Source: Neisseria weaveri
Lineage (GTDB): Bacteria > Pseudomonadota > Gammaproteobacteria > Burkholderiales > Neisseriaceae
Length of the DNA stretch: 64,000 bases
Assembly: GCF_900638685.1 (NCBI RefSeq)
Contig: NZ_LR134533.1
Location: 558,001-622,000 of the forward strand
Reading direction: 5' to 3'
Shown: piece after piece, positions 8,893 through 17,548 of the stretch
Layout of the letters: every line of letters starts with the position of its first letter
Position numbering within the stretch: position 1 is the first letter of the stretch
The notes under the pieces: generated by a model
The model's database searches: none
Told to the model about the DNA's origin: nothing
The model's input: only the letters and a program-made list of their open reading frames with translations
Position numbers and translations under genes: made by a program

Positions 8893-9726
8893 TTACTTGA
8901 ATAAGACTGTTTTACTGTTTCGACTTATCCGGTAGTGATTTAATCTACGCTTAAATCTCTGAAATTCTTTAACAATCTTGATAAAAATATTTTTGCGCTT
9001 TTTAACGGTACCCTCGCTTGCCAAACTTGCCTCGAATTCTTTATGCCTTACGGCTCTGTCTGCTTCCAAACCGCTGTTTAAAATGCTGTTTTCCTGATGA
9101 TATTGCAATTCTTGGACACATAAACCGGGATCTGTTTGGTAAACATTTACCGACTCCTGCTTCATCAATTCGGAAAACAGAATTTCATCTATGGCATTTA
9201 ACTGTTCCGCCGGCAACAAAGGCAGCCATTCCAATAAATATCGGGCTGTGTTGTGAGGCAATATATATCCGGCCGTTCCATATGTGTTGGACTTCAATAT
9301 GGGAAAGCACCTACCTTGAAACGCCTGAATGTTTGTTTTCTTCAGCTGCACCGAATGCAGGAAAGTTTCCAACCGAACAACAGCAAGCTGCCTGGCGAAT
9401 CTCGAATCCAGCCACTCGCTGCCGTTTAGAAAACCACCGGCATTTTCCCCCAATAAAATATCGTCTTCACATATGCAGATATAATCCAAATCGGTTTCGG
9501 CACATTTTTTCCACAGCAAAAAATGGCTCATAAAACAGGCTTTTTCGCCTCCCGTCAAATTCGCCGAAGCAAGATTAGGGAGATATTGCTTAATGCAGTT
9601 ATCCAAATACTCTCCCGGAGTTACCGCATCATAAAATTCAAACGAAATATCATGTTTTGCAAATTCTTTTCGAATGTGCGCCCTTCTCATGTCCGCATTG
9701 CCGAGACTTACTACATAAACATTCAA
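8893..9726 (-). CDS. Family 25 glycosyltransferase (LgtB/LgtE-like), first gene after glyS
   Basis: Predicted lipooligosaccharide glycosyltransferase: NVYVVSLGNADMRRAHI is the GT25 N-terminus, GGEKACFMSH replaces the usual GE(I/V)GCALSH, and ICEDDIL is the acidic motif. I take a TTG start at 9726 because AAGGGTAGGAAAATC precedes it with good spacing and GT25 proteins begin at this strand; an ATG at 9759 would add 11 residues (MCRIGWKGRKI) that look untypical. It has a basic C-terminal tail. It opens the lgt-type locus downstream of glyS and differs clearly from the other GT25 of the cluster. Confidence 0.82.
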   Translation of the reverse strand: MNVYVVSLGNADMRRAHIRKEFAKHDISFEFYDAVTPGEYLDNCIKQYLPNLASANLTGGEKACFMSHFLLWKKCAETDLDYICICEDDILLGENAGGFLNGSEWLDSRFARQLAVVRLETFLHSVQLKKTNIQAFQGRCFPILKSNTYGTAGYILPHNTARYLLEWLPLLPAEQLNAIDEILFSELMKQESVNVYQTDPGLCVQELQYHQENSILNSGLEADRAVRHKEFEASLASEGTVKKRKNIFIKIVKEFQRFKRRLNHYRISRNSKTVLFK

Positions 9727-9773
9727 GATTTTCCTACCCTTCCAACCAATCCGACACATTGTTTTACAAATGT

Positions 9774-9810
9774 GTATAAGGCCGTCTGAAAAATTCAGAC
9801 GGCCTTATAC
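9774..9810 (-). terminator. Extended uptake-sequence palindrome ending glyS
   Basis: A perfect 17-bp inverted repeat with a 3-base loop: two AG-DUS plus the flanks GTATA / TATAC. It starts 12 bases after the glyS stop and separates glyS from the lgt cluster. Confidence 0.8.
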
Positions 9811-9821
9811 AAGGTGCAAAC

Positions 9822-11882
9822 TTACTCACCCAGCTTGGCAATGTCCGCCACAGCATTCATCAAATCCGCCAGTTGTTTCAACAGATTCAGGCGGTTTTGT
9901 TTTACGGCGGCATCGTCGGCCATGACCATCACATTGTCGAAGAAGGCATCTACTTGCGGCTTCACCGAAGCCAAGGCGGATAAGGCCGTCTGAAAATCTT
10001 GGGTGGCTAAGGCGGCTTCGATTTTCGGTTGCAGGGCTTGTGCGGCGGTGAACAGGGCTTTCTCTTCGTCTTGCTGCAACAGGCTTTCGTTTACCGCGCC
10101 CAATTCGGCATCGGCCTTTTTGAGCAGGTTTTGCACGCGCTTGTTGGCGGCGGCAAGGGCGGCGGCTTCGGGCAGTTGTTTGAACGCGGCCACGGCTTGC
10201 AGTTTGGCGGAAAGATCGTTCAGGCGGCTGGGCTGTTTGGCCAATACGGCGGCGACGATGTCTTGCGGATGGTCGTTTTGCAGCAGCACAGCCAAACGCG
10301 CCTGCATGAATTCGGCGACTTCGGCAACGGTGTTGTCGGCGAGTTTGCCTTGCGGGAAGCTGTTGTAGGCCGTCTGAAGCAGGTCGTTGATGTCCAAATC
10401 GTGCTGCATCAACATGCGCAAGATGCCCAGTGCGGAACGGCGCAGGGCGTAGGGGTCTTTGTCGCCGGTGGGAATCAGGCCGATGCCCCAAATGCCGACG
10501 AGGGTCTCCAGTTTGTCGGCCAGCGCCACGGCGGTGGCGGTTGTGCTTTGCGGCAAGTCGTCGCCGGCGAAACGGGGTTGGTAATGCGCCTCGATGGCTT
10601 GGGCGATTTCTTCGCTTTCGCCGTCCAAGCGGGCGTAGTATTTGCCCATGGTACCTTGCAGTTCGGGGAATTCGCCGACCATTTCGGTAACGAGGTCGGC
10701 TTTGGCCAAGCGGGCGGCGCGTTCGGTAACGGCAACGTCGGCGCCCAATGCTTTGGCGATGTGGCCGCTGATGCTCATCAGGCGGCTGATGCGCTCGGCT
10801 TGGTTGCCCAGTTTGTTGTGGTACACCACGTTTTCCAGTTTGGGCAAGCGGCTTTCGAGCGTGGCTTTTTGGTCTTGCTTATAGAAGAATTCGGCATCGG
10901 CAAGGCGGGCGCGCAATACGCGTTCGTTGCCGTGGATGATGTGGCTCGGGTCTTCGGCCTGCAGGTTGGAAACGAGCAGGAAGCGGTTCATCAGCTTGCC
11001 GTTTTGATCGAGCAGCGGGAAGTATTTTTGGTTTTGCTGCATGGTAAGAATCAGGCATTCCTGCGGCACGGCGAGGAAGTGTTCTTCAAACTGCGCTTCC
11101 AATACCACCGGCCATTCCACCAGTGCGGTTACTTCGTCGAGCAGGGCTTCGTCGGCGGCAACGGTGGCATTCAGACGGCCTGCTTGTTCGTTTAAGGCCG
11201 TCTGAATGGCGGCTTTGCGTTCGGCAAACGAAGGAATCACTTTTCCTTCATGGCGCATTTTTTCGGCATAGCTGTCGGCATTTGGGAATACGATGTCGCC
11301 GCTGCTCAAGAAACGGTGGCCGAGGGTGTGGCTGCGGCTGTTCAAACCCAATACCGAAGCCGGTACGGTGTCTGCGCTGTGCATGACCACCAAACCGTGT
11401 ACCGGACGCACAAAGGTATGTGTGCTGCTGCCCCAGCGCATCACTTTGGGAATCGGCAGCTTTTTCACGGCTTGCGCCAAAATGTCGCTGATCAAGGCCG
11501 CTAAAGGCTGGCCTTGTTGGGTGAATTCGTAGGCATACACATCTTGTTTGCCGTCGTTGTCGATTTTCAGGCCGGCAATATCGGTACCGCAAGAGCGGGC
11601 GAAGCCTTCCAACGCTTTGGTGGGCATGCCGTCTTTCATACCCGCGGCAACGCTCGGGCCTTTTTTCACCACCAAGCGGTCGGCTTGTGCAGCTTTAACG
11701 TTTTTCACTTGCACGGCCAAGCGGCGGGGCGAGGCGTAGGCGGTATATTCGGCTGTGCCTTCGATTAATTGTTCTTTTTCCAAGCCTTCGACGATAGAAG
11801 CGGCAAGGCTGTTGCCCAAGTTGTTGAGGGCTTTGGGGGGAAGCTCTTCGGTGAGGAGTTCGATTAACAGGGTTTGGGTCAT
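9822..11882 (-). CDS. glyS: Glycine-tRNA ligase beta subunit
   Basis: Forms an alpha2beta2 glycyl-tRNA synthetase with GlyQ; the beta subunit binds tRNA-Gly. The N-terminus MTQTLLIELLTEELPPKAL is diagnostic; GSSTHTFVRPVHGLV, LIPTGDKDPYALRR and a C-terminal DALR-like anticodon-binding part follow. The ATG at 11882 is chosen over the TTG at 11897 because the family starts at MTQ; length is then 686. Several uptake sequences lie inside. It normally follows glyQ directly, but here a foreign-looking gene separates them. Confidence 0.97.
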   Translation of the reverse strand: MTQTLLIELLTEELPPKALNNLGNSLAASIVEGLEKEQLIEGTAEYTAYASPRRLAVQVKNVKAAQADRLVVKKGPSVAAGMKDGMPTKALEGFARSCGTDIAGLKIDNDGKQDVYAYEFTQQGQPLAALISDILAQAVKKLPIPKVMRWGSSTHTFVRPVHGLVVMHSADTVPASVLGLNSRSHTLGHRFLSSGDIVFPNADSYAEKMRHEGKVIPSFAERKAAIQTALNEQAGRLNATVAADEALLDEVTALVEWPVVLEAQFEEHFLAVPQECLILTMQQNQKYFPLLDQNGKLMNRFLLVSNLQAEDPSHIIHGNERVLRARLADAEFFYKQDQKATLESRLPKLENVVYHNKLGNQAERISRLMSISGHIAKALGADVAVTERAARLAKADLVTEMVGEFPELQGTMGKYYARLDGESEEIAQAIEAHYQPRFAGDDLPQSTTATAVALADKLETLVGIWGIGLIPTGDKDPYALRRSALGILRMLMQHDLDINDLLQTAYNSFPQGKLADNTVAEVAEFMQARLAVLLQNDHPQDIVAAVLAKQPSRLNDLSAKLQAVAAFKQLPEAAALAAANKRVQNLLKKADAELGAVNESLLQQDEEKALFTAAQALQPKIEAALATQDFQTALSALASVKPQVDAFFDNVMVMADDAAVKQNRLNLLKQLADLMNAVADIAKLGE

Positions 11883-11927
11883 TTGGGATGCTTTCAAGTT
11901 TAATTTTTTGCTTTAGGCCGTCTGAAA

Positions 11928-12368
11928 TTATTTCAGTTTGTTTAAATGAAATATGAACACATTTCGTTTGGGGCCATTGTTAGTGCTATGTTCTTGTTTG
12001 ACTGAATAAGGTTTTAGCTCGTCAATTTGAAACTCACCAATATAACGAACATAGCCTGTTTTTTCAGTGTGCTGAAAAACATATAAAGCACGATTATCAC
12101 TTTTGTGTTGAAAGATGGCTTTATTGCCACGTTTCATTTCTTGGTCGCCAGTTTGACCTTCGCCTGAATAATGAAATACTTGGCCATTTTTATCCCAGCT
12201 ATCATAGTAACCGTGCTCTTCACCATGTTCAGGATTAGTGAAAATAAAAACGCTATTAGACTTTAAAGATGGAGAAATGCCACTTTGACGGCTTCCACCA
12301 AATTTATCATGTAATTCTGAACGTTTAATAATGTCATTTGGTTTCAAATCAAAAGGTACTTTATTCAT
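11928..12368 (-). CDS. Stand-alone SRA-like (ScoMcrA-type) modified-DNA-binding protein
   Basis: 146 residues inserted between glyQ and glyS. The segments ELHDKFGGSRQSGISPS, EEHGYYDSWDKNGQVFHYSGEGQ, GDQEMKRGNKAI and a closing FIFHL strand resemble the SRA-like domain of ScoMcrA-type modification-dependent HNH endonucleases, where it reads methylated cytosine in DNA. Here no HNH, SBD or other nuclease domain is attached and no room is left before glyS. Base composition differs from its hosts: bases 12001-12060 have 21 G+C of 60, against 40 of 60 at 10501-10560 in glyS. It lies 16 bases after glyQ and 45 before glyS, with an uptake sequence in the second gap. It could be a DNA-modification reader, a remnant of a type IV restriction enzyme, or a protein of altered role. 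Family call moderate, function unknown. Confidence 0.68.
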   Translation of the reverse strand: MNKVPFDLKPNDIIKRSELHDKFGGSRQSGISPSLKSNSVFIFTNPEHGEEHGYYDSWDKNGQVFHYSGEGQTGDQEMKRGNKAIFQHKSDNRALYVFQHTEKTGYVRYIGEFQIDELKPYSVKQEHSTNNGPKRNVFIFHLNKLK

Positions 12369-12384
12369 AGTCTTAAAGCCTGTT

Positions 12385-13290
12385 TTAAACAGTTTTATCC
12401 TTAATCAACGGAAAACCCAATTTCTCGCGGCTCTCCACAAACTTCTGCGCCACAATCCGGCTTAAAGCGCGGATGCGGCCGATGTAGGTGGCGCGTTCGG
12501 TTACGGAAATGGCGCCGCGGGCATCGAGCAGGTTAAAGGTGTGGCCGGCTTTGAGTACCATTTCGTAGGCGGGCAGTGCCAGAGAGGTGTCTTCCACTTC
12601 GAGCAAACGCTTGGCTTCGGCTTCGAAGTTGTTGAAGTTTTGCAGCAGGAGTTCGACGTTGGCGTATTCAAAATTGTAGGTGGATTGTTCCACTTCGTTT
12701 TGGTGGTAAACGTCGCCGTAAGTGATGGTTTGGCCGTCGGGAGTTTTGGACCAAACCAAGTCATATACGTTTTCCACGCCTTGCAGATACATGGCGAGGC
12801 GTTCGATGCCGTAGGTGATTTCGCCTAAAACGGGTGTGCAGTCGATGCCGCCGACTTGTTGGAAATAGGTAAATTGGGTCACTTCCATGCCGTTGAGCCA
12901 TACTTCCCAGCCCAAACCCCAAGCGCCGAGGGTGGGGTTTTCCCAGTCGTCTTCGACAAAGCGGATATCGTGTACTTGCGGGTCGATGCCCAGTTCGCGC
13001 AGTGAATCAAGGTATTGTTCTTGAATGTCGGCCGGGGCGGGTTTTAAGGCTACCTGAAATTGGTAATAGTGTTGCAGGCGGTTGGGGTTGTCGCCGTAGC
13101 GGCCGTCTTTGGGGCGGCGGCTGGGTTGTACGTAAGCGGCATACCACGGCTCGGGGCCTAATGCGCGCAGGCAGGTGGCGGGGTGGCTGGTGCCGGCGCC
13201 GACTTCCATATCGAAGGGTTGTAAAACGGTGCAGCCGCGTTCGGCCCAGAAATTTTGCAGTTTAAAAATAATTTGCTGAAAAGTTAACAT
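12385..13290 (-). CDS. glyQ: Glycine-tRNA ligase alpha subunit
   Basis: Catalytic alpha subunit of glycyl-tRNA synthetase. [44 protein letters not shown] and [14 protein letters not shown] are the class II core motifs of GlyQ. Length 301 is standard. It is followed in the same direction by the SRA-like gene and then glyS. Confidence 0.97.
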   Translation of the reverse strand: MLTFQQIIFKLQNFWAERGCTVLQPFDMEVGAGTSHPATCLRALGPEPWYAAYVQPSRRPKDGRYGDNPNRLQHYYQFQVALKPAPADIQEQYLDSLRELGIDPQVHDIRFVEDDWENPTLGAWGLGWEVWLNGMEVTQFTYFQQVGGIDCTPVLGEITYGIERLAMYLQGVENVYDLVWSKTPDGQTITYGDVYHQNEVEQSTYNFEYANVELLLQNFNNFEAEAKRLLEVEDTSLALPAYEMVLKAGHTFNLLDARGAISVTERATYIGRIRALSRIVAQKFVESREKLGFPLIKDKTV

Positions 13291-13448
13291 AACTGGCTTG
13301 GATATACGGATAAAATCGATATTTTACTGTTTTAACAGACGTTTGAATACCGTTTCTTAACCCTAAGACAACACAAATATGCATCGGTATAGTACAATGT
13401 CGTTGAATTTTGTTTTTATTTTACTTTTTATCACAGAGGAAATATCAG

Positions 13449-14030
13449 ATGTCTGACAATAACGACCACAAAGAACAACGCATCGGATTATGGTTAACAG
13501 GCGGCGTTGCCGCATTATCTGTTTTGTCTATCCTGTTTTACTCCATCTGGGGATGGGAAAACGGTAAAATCGAAGGTTCGCCCAATTACCAAGTTGCAGC
13601 AGCCTCCGAAGTTATTGCCGACAATGAAGCAGTAACCGCTGCCGACACAACGGCATCGGAAACCGTTGTCGTAGCCGACGGCATCACTACAGAAACCGAA
13701 GACGCAGCTAAAGTGATTGTCGAAAACGGTGTGGTTAAATTCTACTTCGCATCAAGCAAAGCGGATTTGGCTGAAAATGCCAACGACGCCCTGAAAGATG
13801 TTCTGAGCGGCGTTCAAGAAGGCAAAAAAGCCGTTATTTCAGGTTTCCACGACAAAACAGGAAACCAAGCTTTTAACGAAGAATTATCCAAACAACGCGC
13901 TTTTGCCGTACGTGACGCATTAATCGCCTTGGGTGTACCTGAAGCGCAAATCGAATTGCGCAAGCCTGAAAATACAGAAGGCGATGGCGACAAAGCCGAA
14001 GCACGTCGTGTAGAAGTTGTTTTAGAATAA
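13449..14030 (+). CDS. OmpA-family (OmpA C-terminal-like) envelope protein
   Basis: Predicted inner-membrane-anchored periplasmic protein. A single hydrophobic segment (about residues 15-35, LWLTGGVAALSVLSILFYS) is followed by an Ala/Thr/Glu-rich linker and a C-terminal OmpA/MotB domain (VVKFYFASSKADL, then ISGFHDKTGN, then RAFAVRDALIALGV, ending ARRVEVVLE) that probably binds peptidoglycan. The ATG at 13449 is preferred to the in-frame ATG at 13410 because AGAGGAAATATCAG precedes it; length 193. Monocistronic, ended by a strong hairpin. Confidence 0.85.
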   Translation: MSDNNDHKEQRIGLWLTGGVAALSVLSILFYSIWGWENGKIEGSPNYQVAAASEVIADNEAVTAADTTASETVVVADGITTETEDAAKVIVENGVVKFYFASSKADLAENANDALKDVLSGVQEGKKAVISGFHDKTGNQAFNEELSKQRAFAVRDALIALGVPEAQIELRKPENTEGDGDKAEARRVEVVLE

Positions 14031-14054
14031 GCGTATTCAATACAGACAAAAAAT

Positions 14055-14091
14055 AAAAAACGGTATAAGCTCATCACTTATACCGTTTTTT
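14055..14091 (+). terminator. Rho-independent terminator after the OmpA-like gene
   Basis: A 15-bp perfect stem from an A-run through CGGTATAAG, a 7-base loop, then the complementary arm ending in TTTTTT. It lies 24 bases after the stop codon. Confidence 0.92.
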
Positions 14092-14307
14092 CTTGGTTTT
14101 TATTTTTGACTGCCATTATCTTCATGATTTTTTCAGACGGCCTCCATAACTTTTAAAGCCTTCTCCATCATCATATCTAAATACATAATGCAAAATAAAA
14201 AATGCGGTATATCTACCGTATAAATATAACTGACCAGTTCTTATTAAGAGGCCAAGTATCAAAAATAAAAAAGCACCGATTTTATTCGGTGCTTTTCAGA
14301 AAATATT

Positions 14308-14384
14308 TGGCGGAGTGGACGGGGCTCGAACCCGCGACCCCCGGCGTGACAGGCCGGTATTCTAACCAACTGAACTACCACTCC
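14308..14384 (-). tRNA. tRNA-Asp(GTC)
   Basis: 77 bases including CCA. Acceptor GGAGTGG pairs with CCACTCC, followed by G and CCA. The anticodon loop is CTGTCAC with GTC, and the T arm is GCGGGTTCGAGCCCCGT. It lies 12 bases after tRNA-Val in the direction of transcription. Confidence 0.97.
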
Positions 14385-14396
14385 GCACAAGAAACT

Positions 14397-14472
14397 TGGT
14401 GGGTGATGACGGAGTCGAACCGCCGACATTCTGCTTGTAAGGCAGACGCTCTACCAACTGAGCTAATCACCC
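14397..14472 (-). tRNA. tRNA-Val(TAC)
   Basis: 76 bases including CCA. Acceptor GGGTGAT pairs with ATCACCC. D arm TAGCTCAGTTGGTAGAGC, anticodon TAC in CTTACAA, and T arm GGCGGTTCGACTCCGTC. It is co-transcribed upstream of tRNA-Asp. Confidence 0.97.
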
Positions 14473-14620
14473 TTTAATTCGTTCTCTGCATTGCAGCGAG
14501 AACGTTATTAAACCAAATTTGCTTCACTCTTGCAAGCATTCTATTTAAAAAATAATAGAATAAATTATAATTATTTGTAATTTAATAGAATTAAATTTAC
14601 ACAATCTCTCATCTTAAAGA

Positions 14621-15223
14621 TTACAAAGTATACTTATGACCAAGCTTCTCAGCTTTCACGTTTAAATAATGGCTGTTTTCCGGATTAAGCCCTACCACAA
14701 TAGGCAGGCGTTCGACAACATTAATTCCGGCCGCAACCAACACTCCGACTTTCTGCGGATTATTCGTCAGCAATTTAATATCCTTAACGCCCAAATGGTC
14801 CAAAATATCTTTAGCCAATCTAAAATCCCGGGCATCCACAGGCAAACCCAACGCAACATTAGCTTCAACAGTATCCATGCCCTGATCTTGCAATCGATAT
14901 GCCTTAATTTTATTAATCAGCCCGATACCCCGTCCTTCTTGACGCAAATAAATTATCACACCCCTTCCCTCTTGCCGGACAGCCATCATTGCAGCTTGAA
15001 GTTGCGGACCACAATCACACTTCTGGGAAAACAACGCATCACCTGTTAAACATTCCGAATGCACCCTAACCAAAACCGGCTCGCCGTTGGATATGTCACC
15101 CATACTCAGCGCCACATGCTCTTGACCGGTTCCCGCATCCTCAAATCCATGCAGCGTAAACTCTCCCAATTCGGTAGGCAGTCTGCACTCGGCAACAAAT
15201 TTCAGTCTTTGGGTATCAGTCAT
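14621..15223 (-). CDS. ribA: GTP cyclohydrolase II
   Basis: First enzyme of riboflavin synthesis, opening GTP to the diaminopyrimidine. [22 protein letters not shown] holds the zinc-binding Cys residues, RQEGRGIGL the catalytic Arg region, and LLTNNPQKV is characteristic. The ATG at 15223 has GGAGAAAGAA in front and gives 200 residues; an upstream in-frame start would lie inside the preceding gene. The start overlaps the end of that GAF-like gene by 8 bases, so the two are probably translationally coupled. No FMN riboswitch is recognisable upstream. Confidence 0.95.
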   Translation of the reverse strand: MTDTQRLKFVAECRLPTELGEFTLHGFEDAGTGQEHVALSMGDISNGEPVLVRVHSECLTGDALFSQKCDCGPQLQAAMMAVRQEGRGVIIYLRQEGRGIGLINKIKAYRLQDQGMDTVEANVALGLPVDARDFRLAKDILDHLGVKDIKLLTNNPQKVGVLVAAGINVVERLPIVVGLNPENSHYLNVKAEKLGHKYTL

Positions 15224-15887
15224 TTTCTTTCTCCACAGCCTCGTAACCCAACAAAGCACACAAAGGCTCAGCCAAAGCTAAAGCCAAACCCGCCCATTCC
15301 GTTTGCTTTTCCTCAGTAAAAGCGCCGGTCTCGTCCTCCTCGACATACACGACACCCAATACCGCCCCACGCTCATGACAAATCGGCAAAGCCATCTGGC
15401 TTCTGCTTCGGGTATGATGTCCGCCAACCAGCTCTCCCAATTCCAACCAATACGCGACATCATCAACCAAGTTCAGCCACCCTGTTTGCGCCGTTCGTAC
15501 CGGTAAAAAACAATTTCCGTTTTGCTCCCCTAAAAGCAGCCTCTGCTCAAGCACATCATTCTGCTGGCTCAAACGAATCAACTGCCTGTCTGAATTTTCA
15601 GACGGCATCAAAGCATAAACAACCGCACTCTTAGGCATTCCGACACGACTGCATACCGAATCGAGCGCCATAAATATTTGCCTCAACAGAGCTTCATTTT
15701 CATCCGTCTGCTCTAAATATTCCGACAACACAACATCATCGTTCTCATACCATAAAATATTACGGTCAATAGACGCCGTTCCCATATTCATTACAGCTTG
15801 AGCTGCCAACAACGACATCCGCACATTGTCCGCAGGCAAACGCAATCCCTGCGTCTGCAGATAATCTTCGATCAACGAGACCGACAT
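15216..15887 (-). CDS. GAF-like domain protein upstream of ribA
   Basis: 223-residue cytoplasmic protein of unknown function. The C-terminal half (about residues 120-215) looks like a GAF fold: [34 protein letters not shown] and a final helix. The N-terminal half is alpha-helical without a known signature. The ATG at 15887 is chosen (GGAAAGGTGGGAAAAATT precedes) over a GTG at 15899. It overlaps ribA by 8 bases, which hints at a link to flavin supply, but this is inference from position only. Confidence 0.62.
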   Translation of the reverse strand: MSVSLIEDYLQTQGLRLPADNVRMSLLAAQAVMNMGTASIDRNILWYENDDVVLSEYLEQTDENEALLRQIFMALDSVCSRVGMPKSAVVYALMPSENSDRQLIRLSQQNDVLEQRLLLGEQNGNCFLPVRTAQTGWLNLVDDVAYWLELGELVGGHHTRSRSQMALPICHERGAVLGVVYVEEDETGAFTEEKQTEWAGLALALAEPLCALLGYEAVEKEND

Positions 15888-16004
15888 AATTTTTCCCACC
15901 TTTCCAGCTTGACTTTATTTATTTGTATCAAAATCAAAAAATTTTTCATTTTAGGAATTTGGGGGCAACACACCTTATTTACAAGCCAACCTGCTATATA
16001 ATCT

Positions 16005-16034
16005 TTGACACGACGGATTAATAACAGGTATAAT
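16005..16034 (+). promoter_or_regulatory. Sigma-70 promoter of tRNA-Leu
   Basis: TTGACA (16005-16010) and TATAAT (16029-16034), both perfect consensus, with an 18-base spacer. The tRNA begins 21 bases after the -10 box. Confidence 0.85.
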
Positions 16035-16054
16035 CCACGCCTTAATCCTGACAA

Positions 16055-16139
16055 GCGGAAGTGGCGAAATTGGTAGACGCACTGGATTTAGGTTCCAGCG
16101 CCGCAAGGTGTGAGAGTTCGAGCCTCTCCTTCCGCACCA
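16055..16139 (+). tRNA. tRNA-Leu(TAG)
   Basis: 85 bases including CCA. The acceptor GCGGAAG pairs with CTTCCGC. The anticodon loop TTTAGGT gives TAG between CTGGA and TCCAG. A long variable arm and T arm GAGAGTTCGAGCCTCTC are present. Confidence 0.97.
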
Positions 16140-16214
16140 AAAGTTATATAAAAATCAATAATTTAACCTTGAAACAGGACAATTTGGGAGCCATACCCAA
16201 GCAAAAAACAAACA

Positions 16215-16260
16215 AACCGCCTGAACTTGTAATGGTTGATTACAGGTTCAGGCGGTTTTT
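16215..16260 (+). terminator. Terminator downstream of tRNA-Leu
   Basis: A 19-bp near-perfect inverted repeat (AACCGCCTGAA arm, one mismatch, 5-base loop GGTTG) followed by TTTT. It lies 75 bases after the tRNA. Confidence 0.88.
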
Positions 16261-16613
16261 ACATTGATATAACCCGCGTCTTTCAGCTTGCCTATGTCTT
16301 GCAAACTGTAGGAAAGTCGTCATCCAGCTATCCGCTTTACCGCCGATATGCAATTTGATAAAAACTTTTCCATATTGCTCAGCTATCCAACTATGCCGTC
16401 TGAAAAATATAGGCATAAAATATTGCCGGTTAACCATTCACAACGGTTTTTTATCCCATTTCAATATCGCCTGTATATCGGCTGATCAAGTAACAAAAAA
16501 ACCGGGGATTTTTGCTTATCACCCCGGTTTTAAGGCCGTTTGAATAATCTTAAGAAAACCCAATCAGACCAAGGCTGCTTTTCAGACGGCCTCACTCAGC
16601 TGCTTCAAGCCTA
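16261..16613. other. Gene-poor interval with one hairpin
   Basis: No convincing gene is seen. An AT-type uptake sequence (ATGCCGTCTGAA) lies at 16393-16404. A hairpin AAACCGGGG / CCCCGGTTT (16499-16507 with 16522-16530, 14-base loop) and an uptake sequence near 16585 lie between the tRNA-Leu and SDR units, probably serving termination of the latter. Short open frames here have no start signals or recognisable sequence. Confidence 0.6.
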
Positions 16614-17375
16614 TTACAACAAAGCCTCGGGCGACTCCGGCAGAATCTGCCCGCCGTCCACAATCAGTGTTTGGCCGGTAATATAAGCAGCTTCACGGCT
16701 GGCTAAAAAACAGGCTGCGTAGCCGATGTCTTGCGGTTTACCGAGAGTGTGTGTCGGAATGGCCGCACGCATTTGCGCCAGATAAGTTTCGCCCTGCGCT
16801 TCCAAACCTTCGGTCAAAATATTGCCCGGCATCACGGCATTAACGGTAATGCCGAAGCGTGCATATTCAAGCGCTGCACTGCGCATAAAGCCGAGCTGTC
16901 CGGCTTTGCTGGCGCCGTAATGGCTCCACCCTGGAAAACCGGTTACCGGGCCGGTAATCGACGAGGTAATCACAATCCGCCCGTAATTCTGCGGCTGCAT
17001 CACGTTTAAGGCCGCCTGAACGATAAAAAACGTGCCTTTCAGGTTGATGCTGTGGGTGTTGTCCCAATCGGCTTCGCTCATTTCGGCTAAGTTTTTTTGC
17101 GGGAAAATGCCGGTGTTCGAACACAAAATATCGATTTTGCCGTGTTGCTTCACCACTTGCTCGACCGCTTCCCGGCAACTTTGTTGAGAACGCACATCCA
17201 AATATTGATAATGCCCGCCCAATGCCGCCGCCGTTTTCTCTCCGTTTTCACGGTCGATATCGGCGATAACGACATTGGCTCCGGCTTTTTTCAGCACTTC
17301 GGCAATGCCTTTGCCGATGCCTTTGGCGCTGCCGGTTACTAAAGCGGTTTGGCCGTTGAGGGAAAATAGATTCAT
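16614..17375 (-). CDS. SDR-family oxidoreductase (FabG-like)
   Basis: Classical short-chain dehydrogenase/reductase of 253 residues using NAD(P). TGSAKGIGKGIA at 15-26 is the cofactor loop, the NNAG-type position reads SNTG, the catalytic Ser is in ITSSITG and the YGASK pair near residue 158; the end has VDGG. It starts with AAAGGAGAAGCC before the ATG. The fold does not fix the substrate; it lacks acyl-carrier-protein pathway neighbours, so a role in fatty-acid synthesis is not supported. Confidence 0.85.
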   Translation of the reverse strand: MNLFSLNGQTALVTGSAKGIGKGIAEVLKKAGANVVIADIDRENGEKTAAALGGHYQYLDVRSQQSCREAVEQVVKQHGKIDILCSNTGIFPQKNLAEMSEADWDNTHSINLKGTFFIVQAALNVMQPQNYGRIVITSSITGPVTGFPGWSHYGASKAGQLGFMRSAALEYARFGITVNAVMPGNILTEGLEAQGETYLAQMRAAIPTHTLGKPQDIGYAACFLASREAAYITGQTLIVDGGQILPESPEALL

Positions 17376-17513
17376 GGCTTCTCCTTTAGGTTGTGGGTTT
17401 ATTGGCTATCTGCTTTTTAAAGCGGACCATATCTTCTGCTTATATTTTACGCGCTTCCTGACAGGGCTTAAACCCGTCCGATTCAATTTATCTGTATGTT
17501 TTGTAAAACTTTA

Positions 17514-17540
17514 AGGCCGTCTGAAATTTTCAGACGGCCT
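17514..17540 (-). terminator. Inverted uptake-sequence pair after the TbpB-like lipoprotein
   Basis: AGGCCGTCTGAA and its reverse complement separated by 3 bases, 8 bases beyond the lipoprotein stop; forms a 12-bp or longer stem. Confidence 0.75.
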
Positions 17541-17548
17541 CATGCACG

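Noticed and set aside
10029..11195. 388-codon plus-strand open frame opposite glyS
   Set aside because: Shadow of the glyS codon bias; no start signal and no recognisable protein sequence.
16240..16543. Short open frames downstream of tRNA-Leu as genes
   Set aside because: They overlap terminator hairpins, have no start signals and no recognisable sequence.
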